Source: Tessaracoccus sp. OH4464_COT-324 (lineage in GTDB: Bacteria > Actinomycetota > Actinomycetes > Propionibacteriales > Propionibacteriaceae). Taken from it: DNA of 64,000 bases. A program made the translations under genes and the position numbers. Within the stretch, counting starts at the first letter, position 1. Every line of letters starts with the position of its first letter. The DNA lies in contig NZ_RQYZ01000004.1 of NCBI RefSeq assembly GCF_003932855.1, forward strand, positions 101,622 through 165,621, in the 5' to 3' direction. The notes under the pieces are model-generated. The model made no database searches, was not told the origin of the DNA, and saw nothing but the letters and a program-made list of their open reading frames with translations. Shown here one piece after another: positions 34,188 through 42,890 of this stretch.

Positions 34188-35177
34188 ATGAAGCGCACCA
34201 CCATCAGCGATATTGCCCAGCTTGCCCAGGTTTCCAGGGGCGCTGTTTCGTTGGCGCTGAACAATAAACCCGGGGTATCCGACGCGACCCGCGCCCGGGT
34301 GGTCGCGATCGCTCAGTCCTTGGGGTGGACGCCGCACATCGCCGCCCGGGCGCTTTCCTCGTCGCGGGCGGCGGCCATTGGCCTCGTGCTACCGCGGCCG
34401 CGCGCGGGTGCCGACGCGGAGCGCTACTATTTCAAGCTGATCTGCGGCATGGAGGCCGCACTGACCGGGCACGGGCACTCGCTGGTGTTGCAGATGGTGG
34501 ACGACGTGGTGGAGGAATTGGAGGTCTACCGTTCCTGGTGGGCACAACGCCGCGTCGACGGCGTGCTGCTCGTGGATCCCCGCACCTCGGACCCTCGCCC
34601 CGCCCGACTCGTCGAACTGGGCATCCCTTTTGCGACGGCCGGCTCGCCGCTGCCCGGCGGGGGCGCCATCGTGGTTGACGACGCAGAGATCATGGAGCGG
34701 GCCCTCAGCCACCTTGCGGCGTCCGGCAGGACGAGCATCGCTTACGTCGGTGGACACAGCGGTTTGCAGCACACGCTGGGCAGGCAGCAGGCTTTCTTCG
34801 AGCAGGGTGACAGGCTTGGGCTCATCACCCGGCTGGCGAGCCCCAGCGACTACTCCGAGGCAGCCGGCGGCGCCGAAACCAGGCGTCTACTGTCGAGCCA
34901 CCGAGTACCCGACGCGATCGTTTACGACAACGAATTGCTCACCCTGGGCGGGTTGTCGGTAATCGTCGAGAGCAGGATCGACGTGCCCACTCGCCTGGCC
35001 GTACTCTCGTTGGAGGATTCGCCGTTGTGCCGCGTGGTCAGCCCTCAGGTGACGTCCTTCCTGCACGACCCGGCAGAGCTTGGTGCGGCAGCCGTCGAAT
35101 TGTTGCTTTCCCCAGATCCAGCCCGAGTTCAGCGACTCGCCTCCCCCGCCCTGGAGGTGCGCGAATCCACCCGATGA
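34188..35177 (+). CDS. LacI-family transcriptional regulator
   Basis: A 329-residue regulator. The N-terminal helix-turn-helix TISDIAQLAQVSRGAVSLALNNKPGVSDATRARV is the standard LacI DNA-binding domain, with hinge-region GWTPHIAARALSSSRA. A periplasmic-binding-protein-like sensor domain follows (AAIGLVLPRP onward). The effector is unknown, though the neighbouring GH13-like and deacetylase genes make a sugar plausible (inference). No classical central-CG palindromic operator was recognised nearby. An 8-bp inverted repeat lies in its upstream region. Confidence 0.9.
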   Translation: MKRTTISDIAQLAQVSRGAVSLALNNKPGVSDATRARVVAIAQSLGWTPHIAARALSSSRAAAIGLVLPRPRAGADAERYYFKLICGMEAALTGHGHSLVLQMVDDVVEELEVYRSWWAQRRVDGVLLVDPRTSDPRPARLVELGIPFATAGSPLPGGGAIVVDDAEIMERALSHLAASGRTSIAYVGGHSGLQHTLGRQQAFFEQGDRLGLITRLASPSDYSEAAGGAETRRLLSSHRVPDAIVYDNELLTLGGLSVIVESRIDVPTRLAVLSLEDSPLCRVVSPQVTSFLHDPAELGAAAVELLLSPDPARVQRLASPALEVRESTR

Positions 35178-35211
35178 CGCCTATTGTCACCGGTTTTGGG
35201 GCGGGTATTGC

Positions 35212-35217
35212 TAAGGT
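35212..35217 (+). promoter_or_regulatory. -10 element TAAGGT of the lipoprotein hydrolase gene
   Basis: TAAGGT ends 5 nt before ATG 35223; there is no ribosome site. Confidence 0.45.
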
Positions 35218-35222
35218 TACGT

Positions 35223-36257
35223 ATGGTCAAGCGATCTATTCTCGTCATCTTGGCACTGTGTTCGGCGCTAGTGGGTCTCGCTGCGTGCGCTGATTCGACC
35301 GGACAAAGCACCTCCTCAGGGGCTTCACAATCCGCCTCCTCTGAGCAGCCAGCCCGGCATGGGGAAGAAGTCACCGTCGGGATTTTCCATCTTCCGGGGA
35401 CCCTACTGGTGCCCGAGGATGGCAAACCGATTGCTGTTCTCCTGCTGTGGGGCTCCGGCCCACAGGATCGAGACGAGTCCCTGCCCAACAGCCCCAACAA
35501 GCCGTTGCGTGATCTCGCCGAGGGCCTCGCCGACCGGGGCATTGCCAGCCTGCGCTTCGACAAGCGCACCTTCGCGGCGCCACGCAAGCTTGACCTCAGC
35601 ACGTTGTCGCTGTCCGACGAATACCACGACGATGCCGCAGCGGCGCTGCGCCTGCTGCGCGACCGGTTGCCCGGGTATCGGCTTTTCGTGATTGGCCACA
35701 GCCAAGGGGCGATGGTGTTGCCGGACATTCTAGAGGCGAACGAATTCGCAGCCGGCGGTGTCTCTCTGGCAGGAACCCCCCGTTCGCTTTTCGATCTGAT
35801 TCTGGATCAGCTCCATCACCAGTTGGAGTCCCAGACCGGGCTCTCCCCCGAGGAGCAGGCCCGGCGCCGCGTCGAAGGCGAGGCAAGCATCGCGGAAGCG
35901 AAGGCGGTCGACGCGCTGAGCGACGTGGTGCCGATGCCGTTCCGGCTGTCAATGAGCACCCGCTACGTGATCGATATCAACCGCCTGGATCCGGCCAAGA
36001 CCGCCACAAAGCTTAAGGTCCCCCTGCTCTTCCTGCAGGGCGACGCAGACCAGCAGGTTTTCGCGGATACCGATTACCGCTTGTGGCAGGAGAAACTCGC
36101 GGGCCAGCCCAATGTCGAGTTTGAGCTGTTTAACGGGCTGAATCACTGCTTCTACCCCACCAAGGGGCTGGATCCGTTCCGCGATATTCAGGAGCCCGCA
36201 ACGATCCCGCCCCAGGTGATTGAGCGCATCGCCGGGTGGCTTGTGAAGCAGGCCTGA
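35223..36257 (+). CDS. Secreted alpha/beta-hydrolase lipoprotein
   Basis: A 344-residue predicted lipoprotein: signal peptide with lipobox LAAC (Cys about 22), a Ser/Gln-rich linker, then an alpha/beta-hydrolase domain. The nucleophile elbow is VIGHSQGAMVL and an oxyanion/cap region is LLLWGSGPQDRDES. A late NHCFYP supplies a probable catalytic histidine. It resembles serine hydrolases of the prolyl-oligopeptidase/dienelactone group, with esterase activity likely and substrate unknown. ATG 35223 was preferred to an in-frame start at 35184 because it begins the signal peptide and matches a -10 element. Confidence 0.85.
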   Translation: MVKRSILVILALCSALVGLAACADSTGQSTSSGASQSASSEQPARHGEEVTVGIFHLPGTLLVPEDGKPIAVLLLWGSGPQDRDESLPNSPNKPLRDLAEGLADRGIASLRFDKRTFAAPRKLDLSTLSLSDEYHDDAAAALRLLRDRLPGYRLFVIGHSQGAMVLPDILEANEFAAGGVSLAGTPRSLFDLILDQLHHQLESQTGLSPEEQARRRVEGEASIAEAKAVDALSDVVPMPFRLSMSTRYVIDINRLDPAKTATKLKVPLLFLQGDADQQVFADTDYRLWQEKLAGQPNVEFELFNGLNHCFYPTKGLDPFRDIQEPATIPPQVIERIAGWLVKQA

Positions 36258-36404
36258 CGACCGGCCACTCGTCGTTGCCGTCCTTGGCTGGTGATGAGAC
36301 GCGCGTCTCTTCGAACCTCCCCTGCGGACAGGCGGTTTCTTCCCTACCGTGAGTTCCAGGAATCAAGCCCTACCCAGCAGCCACATGTCCGGATTTACGG
36401 AGGC

Positions 36405-37209
36405 ATGCTTGGGAATTACCCGCCCCGCGAAACCATTGGGGCGATTTCACGGGGTTCTTCCGATGGATCAAAGAGTCTCAGAGCACCGCTGGCTGCGGCT
36501 GCACTGGCAGCGCTGCTCGTCTTCTCCGGCTGCCAGAGCGGCTACCGCTCGCCCAGTTACCCACAACCGTGAGTCAGCCCTCGATTGCTACCAGCGTTGC
36601 CCCGCGTGGTCGAGGACGAGCTCGGGCTAGTGAGCGTTTCCACAAAGGCGAAACGCACCGCTCCCCCGCCTACACCATTGCCGTGCTGCTGCGTGGAGGA
36701 GCCGGCAAGTTCGTAGCTTCGGAGGGCAGCTACGGCAAAATGAATGGTTCAAGACCACGTACCCACGTCCGGCTCAGCTGTCGGTGGTGTTCTCCAGCAG
36801 CGAGATCAACGTAGAGGCGCTGCTGATTCAGAGGCCTGATTTGGCGGCCTCCAGCCCGACAAGGCCGCCGAGTGCTCCAAGGAGTATCTGGCCATCAGAG
36901 CCGAGACCGAGGAGAGACCGCCCCCTCTCAGGTTCCGAGTACCACCGTCGTTCAGGCCTTCACCGCAGGAGGAGCCCTCCAGGCAAACAATGGGTCAACG
37001 ACCGGTCAGGGACTCATAACCCTTGCGCACCGCATCAACGCTGGAGCGGGAACCATCGGCGAGCCAAAAGATTCCTCGGGGGAGGCCAAGACGAAGGCCT
37101 TTACTTGGAATACTTCGGCTTTGAGATCGCCGAAAGCAGTCTGAAGTACCTGCTCATCCTGACCGACGGTCAGCGCGCGACGGACATGTTCGACTTCCAC
37201 CACCGCTAG
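36405..37209 (+). pseudogene. Decayed iron-siderophore binding lipoprotein (FecB-like)
   Basis: Fragments of one protein are spread over different frames. A lipoprotein signal (SLRAPLAAAALAALLVFSGC, Cys codon at 36531) runs into a stop at 36572. Then, in other frames, TTYPRPAQLSVVFSSSEINV followed by EALLIQRPDLA matches the periplasmic-binding block N-x-E-x-L-L-x-x-x-P-D. VVQAFTAGG and YFGFEIAESSLKYLLIL follow. At least three frame changes are needed. The assignment is supported by the permease and ATPase remnants directly downstream in the usual order. Confidence 0.6.
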
Positions 37210-37214
37210 CCCCC

Positions 37215-37925
37215 ATGATGACGAGGTCGCAGCCGATCCCAAAACATGGACGAGGCCATCGCACATGTCCGTTCTGGGTCAGCTTACTTATCGCCGCCTC
37301 CGTCCTACTCTTCGACGTAGCTAGCCCCTTCCTAGTGGGACGCTACGCTATTGGTCCGCGGGAAGCGATGTGGATCATGCTGTGGAATCTCGTTCCCATT
37401 GAGCCGACCTGGAGCGGGATCGCCGAGAAAGTGTTCCGGGAGATGTGCTGGCCCCGCACCTGATGGCGGTGCTCGTCGGTGCAGCGCTGTCATGCTCCTG
37501 AGCTGTGCGCCAAGGGATGTTCCGAAACTCTTTAGCGCCTCGACATATTGGGGGTTCCGCCGCCGCACCGCTGGCTATCAGCCTCACCGACGCCTACCCG
37601 CTCATGGTGCCTGCTCTCCCTCTCGCGATGGGAATCTCTGGCATGATGTTGGCCTGTAGGGCTGGCCCGGGCGAAGGGGAAGACAGCAGCAATCATATTG
37701 GTGCTGGAGGGAGCAGCGGTCAGCTCGGTGCTCGACGCTGGCGTGTCCATGATGAAGTAGTTGGCTGATCCGGCGGATGACCTGCTCGCCATCACTTTTG
37801 GTGGATGAGCTCCTTCTCCGGGATGCAGTGGGATAGCCTCGCCTTTGCTTCCCTCATCTTCCAGCTGGCCCTACTGAGCATCTTCTCGATCGCCTGGTGA
37901 TTGAGCCTGTTAACGATGGGTGATT
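37215..37925 (+). pseudogene. Decayed FecCD-family iron ABC permease
   Basis: The first 80 codons (from 37215) are intact and contain a membrane helix and an EKVFREM segment. After a frameshift the next frame gives MAVLVGAALSCS, a stop, then AVRQGMFRNSLAPRHIGGSA. This is a clear counterpart of the FecCD block G-A-A-L-x-x-S-G-x-x-x-Q-x-x-x-R-N-P-L-A-x-P-x-x-L-G. A further frame gives IILVLEGAAVSSVLDAG, a stop, and DLLAITFGG, then MSSFSGMQWDSL. Several stops and shifts, and loss of the C-terminal third, make it non-functional. Confidence 0.8.
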
Positions 37926-38649
37926 TCGAGGTTCGTCCGGCGAAGTGTTTATCATTCTGGACGCCAACTGCTGCGGCAAGTCAACCCTCGTGCAGGCAAT
38001 CGTCGAGGAACTTCAACCGAATTGAAGATGAATTCATCTCGGCGTATCGGATATCAAAACTCCCGGCATCAAACACTTGGCGAGGAAAACGACAATAGCT
38101 CTCCAGGAGCATTCGATGTAGTTCCCCTTCACGGACCTGAACGTGGCGCAAATAGGGCGCGCCCCGCGCTCGCTCCTGGGCCTCCCACCCGTAGAGATCA
38201 ATCGATCTACCGGGAAGCTCCTGATGCTGTTGGCCTGCGCGAACTGGACATGGAGCAGCACACACATTTGTCCGGCGGCGAAAGGTAACCGGCCCTGATT
38301 GATCGGACCTCAGCACAGCAGCCCGACTTGGCCCTATCGGATGAGCCCACCAGTCACCTCGATTACCATCATGTCGCAACAGTACTCACCACGGCCCACT
38401 CGTCGCACGGATTCAGGGCAAGGCGGCGGTGATGTTTACTCACTCACTCGGCCAGGTCTCTCACTGCCCGTCGCGCACCGCCTGACGAAAGATGTGCGTT
38501 TCTTCACCATTAGCCCGAGCAAAGAGGTGATGTCTGACGATAACCCCAGCGAAGTCTGCGAAGTGAGGATGCTAGTAGTCACCACACGCGACGATTCCAG
38601 CCGCGAGGCACCTCACTTGTCGTCCCGTCCTGGAGCTAGGGAACCTTGA
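37926..38649 (+). pseudogene. Decayed FecE/FepC-like iron ABC transporter ATPase
   Basis: Walker A survives in altered form as GEVFIILDANCCGKSTLVQA (frame from 37939), soon followed by a stop. In another frame FTDLNVAQIGRAP matches the valGR block. THLSGGER, then a stop, then PDLALSDEPTSHLD (38268-38360) gives the ABC signature and Walker B. The tail FTISPSKEVMSDDNPSEV lies in a third frame. The N-terminus is fused to the truncated permease. This is an unmistakable ABC ATPase relic. Confidence 0.82.
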
Positions 38650-38998
38650 GCTGAATGACCAGGACATGGCTGGGCAAGCGACACCGCCCGCCTGGGACGC
38701 TCCGTGCCGCGTTACTCCTCCCAACGCGAATAGGGACTCGCCGCCTGAACGCCGGATTTAAGCCATCCCACAGGTCAATCCTCCTGTCCCACTCTGACAA
38801 GGAGTTGAGCCCAACTCGCGGGTTCGGGGATCACACCCCTTTGGAGAGGCGCGGAAGCGCCCTCGACGGACTCGCAAGGCGGTTTCGTTCGCCTCGGTCA
38901 CACGGGACGCTCCCGGTGGGCGGCGCCCCAAGCGAGAAGATCAGGGATTCTGTCGCACACCCACCCTGTTTGCTCGCCCACTGCGAGAGGATGGGGCC
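38650..38998. other. Gap with no recognisable gene
   Basis: About 350 bp between the ATPase relic and the next gene. An open frame at 38655-39002 has no ribosome site, no family features and atypical codon use. Nothing else could be supported; it may be further eroded coding sequence. Confidence 0.4.
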
Positions 38999-40522
38999 AT
39001 GAATGATTCTTGGCAGTGGATGGGCCAGTACGGATGGAACAGTAGATTTCTGGATGCCCTCGAAGTTCAGACGGCCGAGGCTGCCGCGTTGCGCCAGACC
39101 GTGTCCAAACACGTCGAGGGCATTCAGAAGGAGTTGAAGACAGTACAGGGCAGCGTCGATGGCCGACTGAACGAACTCACCGAGGCTTTCTTAAACTATG
39201 CCAAGATGGACGGCTTCGAGAAGGAGCTCGGGACCTTCCCCGGGCATGCCGTGGCCCGCAACCAGGCTCGTGGCAACATTCGTCGTCTCATGCAGGGGCT
39301 ACCCCCAGAAGCCGCGGAGGACATCCCGTCCTACTGGCTCCCCCCGGCCGTTGCGGCGCTCAGCCCCGACGGAAGCGTCGACACACAGCTGGCCGCGCGA
39401 GCCCTTCAACGCTACCCTGAGGCGGCGCGGGACTTCCTGGCGGTGGCCCAAGGCGCACTGGGGCGCGGTGAGGCCGCGCTCGGCGACCTACCGAGCCTCC
39501 TCAGAACCGACGGGGATGGCCGCTGGGCACGCTGGCAGGTTCTGGTGTGGTCAGCCGTCGCCAGGGGAGCCTTTGGGCCGAACGCCCTCGCCACCATCCG
39601 CGACATCGTCGAGACCACTCTGTCGAGAAACGACGACTGGGAGCAGTGGCTTCGCGAGGAGCACCGCAATGTCCCCAGTCCGGAGCGGGCCGACGATGTG
39701 CTCGCCTGGGCGCTCGACCAAGCAGAAGCCCCGGCGCCGACGACTTCCGCACCCAAGCCACAGGAGGGGATGCCCACGGACGAGGAAGTCGGCCGCGCGA
39801 TGCTGTTGGAGTCTCTCACTCTCCTGCCGCTGGGAAGCTGCCCGGAGGAGGAGGCCCTGCTGGCCCAGGCCAGAGAAACCCGTCGAGCTTTTATCCAGAA
39901 GCTGGCGCCCGTGGCTGAAGGCCAGGCTTACGAAAACGATAGCCCTCCCGTGGATGTCGTCATGCTGCTGCGAGACACAGCGGTGAGCCCGGATGTACCG
40001 CAGACGATTTGCGCCTGGCTGTGGCAGCGCTTCCTGCCGCGCTTTTCTCCGATCGCGGACGACTACGCGGCCCAACCGCAGCCCGCCCCTCCCGAAATCG
40101 CGCTTCCCGGGGAAGCGAGCATCCTCGTCGGCCCGAAGGGTGTGCTCAACCCAAGCCAGCTAACAGCTGCCCGCGCCGCACTGCACGACTCGCTCCCGAC
40201 GGGGATGGTGTCCCAGGGCTTGCCGGTCAGCTTGGTGGGCGCCGCCGTCGTTTTGCTGTCACTCGGACTGTGGGTGGCCGGTATGGACTTTCTCGGCTTC
40301 CCTCTGCTGGTGGCCGGAGGCCTCATCGTCGTGCTGGGCATCAGGCTAGTGAACTACTCTCGGGACAGCCACGATCGGGTGCGCGTCTCGCTGGAGGAAC
40401 TCGATTCGAACATTCGCAGGACCACCAAGCGCGCCGCAGAGCAACACGAGGAGCAGCTCGCCCTGTGGGCAGTTAGGCGCGACTGCGCGGCGCGGTTTCT
40501 TGAGAGGCGACGCCGAGCCTGA
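38999..40522 (+). CDS. Large coiled-coil/helical protein with C-terminal membrane hairpin
   Basis: A 507-residue protein of unknown family. Residues 20-75 form a heptad-like coiled coil (EVQTAEAAALRQTVSKHVEG onward). A long helical region follows, with the repeated-looking APAPTT linker at about 245. Two adjacent transmembrane segments lie at about 400-447, and a charged helical tail ends in FLERRRRA. No catalytic motif was recognised. The start ATG 38999 has a GAGAGGA stretch about 7-12 nt upstream. It is followed by convergent tRNA-Leu, so it is probably monocistronic. Confidence 0.75.
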   Translation: MNDSWQWMGQYGWNSRFLDALEVQTAEAAALRQTVSKHVEGIQKELKTVQGSVDGRLNELTEAFLNYAKMDGFEKELGTFPGHAVARNQARGNIRRLMQGLPPEAAEDIPSYWLPPAVAALSPDGSVDTQLAARALQRYPEAARDFLAVAQGALGRGEAALGDLPSLLRTDGDGRWARWQVLVWSAVARGAFGPNALATIRDIVETTLSRNDDWEQWLREEHRNVPSPERADDVLAWALDQAEAPAPTTSAPKPQEGMPTDEEVGRAMLLESLTLLPLGSCPEEEALLAQARETRRAFIQKLAPVAEGQAYENDSPPVDVVMLLRDTAVSPDVPQTICAWLWQRFLPRFSPIADDYAAQPQPAPPEIALPGEASILVGPKGVLNPSQLTAARAALHDSLPTGMVSQGLPVSLVGAAVVLLSLGLWVAGMDFLGFPLLVAGGLIVVLGIRLVNYSRDSHDRVRVSLEELDSNIRRTTKRAAEQHEEQLALWAVRRDCAARFLERRRRA

Positions 40523-40575
40523 CCGTCTCGGTGGGGGTGCTTGGAGGGTCGCAGTGGGCCGCCCGAGCGCCCCCG

Positions 40576-40620
40576 AAAAAGTGAAGTCCCGGGGCGCTCA
40601 CCTTGGGCGCCCCGGGACTT
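40576..40620 (-). terminator. Terminator of the tRNA-Leu transcript
   Basis: AAGTCCCGGGGCGC (40584-40597) pairs perfectly with GCGCCCCGGGACTT (40607-40620). On the minus strand it is followed by CAC and TTTTT. It begins 5 nt beyond the tRNA 3' end and can also stop plus-strand transcription from the upstream gene. Confidence 0.88.
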
Positions 40621-40624
40621 GGCT

Positions 40625-40710
40625 TGGTGCGCGAGAGAGGAGTTGAACCTCCACGCCCTTGCGGGCACCGGCACCTGAAGCCGGCGCGTCTGCCATTCCG
40701 CCACTCGCGC
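40625..40710 (-). tRNA. tRNA-Leu (anticodon CAG), CCA encoded
   Basis: The minus strand gives acceptor GCGCGAG/CTCGCGC and anticodon stem CCGGC/GCCGG with loop TTCAGGT (anticodon CAG). It has a long variable arm (TGCCCGCAAGGGCG region) typical of class II tRNAs and a T arm with GGTTCAACTCC. ACCA is encoded at the 3' end, unlike the tRNA-Gly in this window. It decodes CUG, the dominant leucine codon here. Confidence 0.95.
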
Positions 40711-40883
40711 GTCCCGCCGATCCGTATCGAACCGACGCTGAACTTTAGCACAGTCCGAACGGAACGCACAAAACGGCCCCAGCCACCCTGACCCACGCTG
40801 CCGGAGAGCATTTCGAAAGCCAGGCCGGGCCGGAGCCGCGTCGTCGACGCTCCTGGCCCCGCCAGTTCCTTCGAGACAGGTCC

Positions 40884-40889
40884 TAGGCT
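40884..40889 (+). promoter_or_regulatory. -10 element TAGGCT of the phosphatase gene
   Basis: TAGGCT ends 6 nt before ATG 40896, with no ribosome site; leaderless start inferred. Confidence 0.55.
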
Positions 40890-40895
40890 AGGGGC

Positions 40896-41486
40896 ATGCG
40901 CCTTTACCTGATCCGCCACGGACAAACCGAGTCAAACGTCAAGCACCTACTCGACACGGCCTACCCCGGTGCCCCCCTGAACTCCACCGGCTTGGCGCAA
41001 GCTCGCGAGTTGGCCGACCGGCTGGGCGGTGAACCGATCGAGGCCGTATACGCCTCAAACCTCACACGTGCCCAACAAACAGCGGCGCCCCTTGCCGAGG
41101 CACGAGGAGTCGAAGTGCAGACTCTCGACGGCCTGCGCGAGATCGCGGCCGGCGTCGAAGAGTTGAACCCGGTGTGGGACACCTACATCGACATGCTCAG
41201 TTCCTGGTCTCCGTCGAACATGGACTCAGGCTTGGAAGGCGGCGAGACGGCTCGACAATTCGTCGAACGCTACTTCGGGGCCATCGCCCACATGGCGTCC
41301 GCCGGACACGACGTGGCCGCCGCGGTCAGCCACGGCGCGGCACTGCGCGTATTCGGTCTGACCATCTGCCCCGATCTGGATCCCGAAGTCGCCATCCCGT
41401 TGGGAAACACCCAATGGATTCTGCTGGACGGTTCCCCCACGGAGGGCTGGAATATTGTCAGTTGGGGAGAAACCCACTTCAACTGA
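40896..41486 (+). CDS. Histidine phosphatase family protein
   Basis: A 196-residue phosphoglycerate-mutase-like phosphatase. The catalytic RHG motif is at the N-terminus (LYLIRHGQTESNVKHLL), followed by YASNLTRAQQTAAPLAE and the second catalytic histidine in AAAVSHGAALRVFGL. The PG-x-PLNSTGLAQA segment is typical of small-molecule phosphatases such as CobC-like or phosphoglycerate phosphatases. The specific substrate is not predicted. Confidence 0.9.
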   Translation: MRLYLIRHGQTESNVKHLLDTAYPGAPLNSTGLAQARELADRLGGEPIEAVYASNLTRAQQTAAPLAEARGVEVQTLDGLREIAAGVEELNPVWDTYIDMLSSWSPSNMDSGLEGGETARQFVERYFGAIAHMASAGHDVAAAVSHGAALRVFGLTICPDLDPEVAIPLGNTQWILLDGSPTEGWNIVSWGETHFN

Positions 41487-41582
41487 GCCGGGGAAACCCA
41501 GAACCCGCCGACTTTCCCACTGCAATTCGCCCCTTGCCAGACTAGGATGATCGTGATCGTGTCCTACTTTTCAGGGGGGCCA

Positions 41583-42326
41583 ATGCGCAGGGAGACGTTC
41601 AAACTGAAAATCGACATCAGCCGCAAGGATGCCGCTCCAATTCACGTTCAGATCAGCGGTGTACTGCGCGAGCTGATCGAATCGGGGAGGCTGGCTCCGG
41701 GCACCCGGCTTGAGGATGAGGTGTCCATGGCGCGACGCCTACAGATCTCCCGGCCCACGGCGCGCAAAGCGCTGGAAACCCTGGTCAACCTCGGGCTGAT
41801 CGTCCGCCGGCGCGGCGCAGGCACCGAGGTGGTGGCTCGGCGGGTTGAGCCGCCGCTGGTACTGACCAGCCTCTACGACGAGTTGGTCCGAGGCGGGCAC
41901 AGCCCCACCACCAGCGTCCTCGACTGGGTTGAGGAGCCAGCCACCCCCAGCATCGCCCAGCTGCTGCGCCTGCCTGAGGGCAGCCCGGTGGTGCACATCC
42001 AACGCCTCCGCCTCATCAACTCGCGCCCCCTCGCGATCCTGCGCGACTACCTGCCCGCGCACTTGGCCCCCAGCCGGGCAAGCCTCACCAGCCGAAACCT
42101 GTACGACCTCCTCCGGGAAGCCGGCGCAGAGCCGCGCTCCGGCTCGCAACAGATCGGCGCGCGCCTCGCCACCCCCGCGGAGGCGCGCCTGCTGAACGAG
42201 CCCGTCGGCGCCGCGCTGCTCACAATGAACCGGGTGGCCTTCGACGTGGCCCGCCAGCCGATAGAGGTGGGCATCCACGTCTACCGGGCAAGCATCTACA
42301 GTTTCAACCATCAACTGACCCGATAG
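41583..42326 (+). CDS. GntR/HutC-family transcriptional regulator
   Basis: A 247-residue regulator. The N-terminal winged helix contains APIHVQISGVLRELIESGRL and MARRLQISRPTARKALETLV. A UTRA ligand domain follows (SIAQLLRLPEGSPVVHIQRL, then AILRDYLPAHLA). HutC-type members sense sugars, amino acids or similar small molecules; no target gene is obvious. ATG 41583 was chosen because GGGGGG lies 5 nt upstream. TAGGAT at 41543-41548 would place the mRNA start about 28 nt before it. Confidence 0.9.
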   Translation: MRRETFKLKIDISRKDAAPIHVQISGVLRELIESGRLAPGTRLEDEVSMARRLQISRPTARKALETLVNLGLIVRRRGAGTEVVARRVEPPLVLTSLYDELVRGGHSPTTSVLDWVEEPATPSIAQLLRLPEGSPVVHIQRLRLINSRPLAILRDYLPAHLAPSRASLTSRNLYDLLREAGAEPRSGSQQIGARLATPAEARLLNEPVGAALLTMNRVAFDVARQPIEVGIHVYRASIYSFNHQLTR

Positions 42327-42352
42327 CCACCCTGATCGTTTGGGGGAATCGG

Positions 42353-42364
42353 TCGGCCGGCCGA
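42353..42364. repeat. 12-bp perfect palindrome TCGGCCGGCCGA
   Basis: A perfect palindrome just downstream of the GntR-family gene and 8 bp upstream of the -10 element of the next gene. It could be an operator for the adjacent GntR regulator or a minor terminator stem; only the symmetry is seen. Confidence 0.35.
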
Positions 42365-42371
42365 TCGCACG

Positions 42372-42377
42372 TAGAAT
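42372..42377 (+). promoter_or_regulatory. -10 element TAGAAT
   Basis: TAGAAT ends 7 nt before ATG 42385; no ribosome site is present. Confidence 0.5.
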
Positions 42378-42384
42378 CGATGTC

Positions 42385-42864
42385 ATGGCCAACCCGCTCA
42401 AACTGATCAAGACCGCCACCGGCCTACTCGCCGCCGCAGGCGCCCTCATGCAAGCGACGCTCGCCCTGTGGAGCGGCCTCAAAGAGAACGAGGAAGTAGC
42501 CGAGAAGACGAAAAAGGCTCTGGAACAGGCAAAGCGGGCGCTTCGCTCCCGCAGCCCCGAGACCAGGTTCACCGCCGCCATCGACAGCATCGAATCCTGC
42601 GTGTCCGGGATCGAAACACAATTCCCGGACACCGACGAGTTGCCCGCCTGGCGCACCCGAGTCACAGCGCTCAGGATGCGCGGCCAGCTCACCGCCGGAG
42701 CGGCCAAAGGACGCCAACGCAAACCGATCTGGCGCGAGCTGAACGCCGAGGCCGCTGCACTATTCGAGGAGATCAACACACGCCTCGCCACGCTCTCGCC
42801 CGACGTGGTGCGCGCCGCGCAGTTGGGGTCCGTTGACGCTTCGCCCGAGCCGCCGAGCAGCTGA
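42385..42864 (+). CDS. Small helical protein of unknown function
   Basis: A 159-residue protein. The N-terminal 30 residues (LIKTATGLLAAAGALMQATLALW) are hydrophobic to amphipathic and may insert in a membrane. A long charged helix follows (ENEEVAEKTKKALEQAKRAL), then a helical C-terminal half with a WRELNAEAAALFEEINTRLA segment. No family was recognised and there is no export signal with a cleavage site. It is probably a leaderless single gene. Confidence 0.65.
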   Translation: MANPLKLIKTATGLLAAAGALMQATLALWSGLKENEEVAEKTKKALEQAKRALRSRSPETRFTAAIDSIESCVSGIETQFPDTDELPAWRTRVTALRMRGQLTAGAAKGRQRKPIWRELNAEAAALFEEINTRLATLSPDVVRAAQLGSVDASPEPPSS

Positions 42865-42877
42865 GCACTTCCCGGGC

Positions 42878-42883
42878 GATAAT
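42878..42883 (+). promoter_or_regulatory. -10-like element GATAAT of the alpha-amylase gene
   Basis: GATAAT ends 7 nt before ATG 42891. It is one base off the T-A-N-N-N-T pattern but at the same distance as the other leaderless starts. Confidence 0.4.
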
Positions 42884-42890
42884 GACTGTC

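Noticed and set aside
37079..37209. A von Willebrand A-type domain suggested by LILTDGQ
   Set aside because: The fragment is short, lacks the D-x-S-x-S site, and lies in the C-terminal part of the decayed binding-protein gene.
36291..38649. Several short plus-strand ORFs as separate hypothetical genes
   Set aside because: They are pieces of one degraded ABC transporter locus read in different frames; motifs continue from one fragment into the next across frameshifts.
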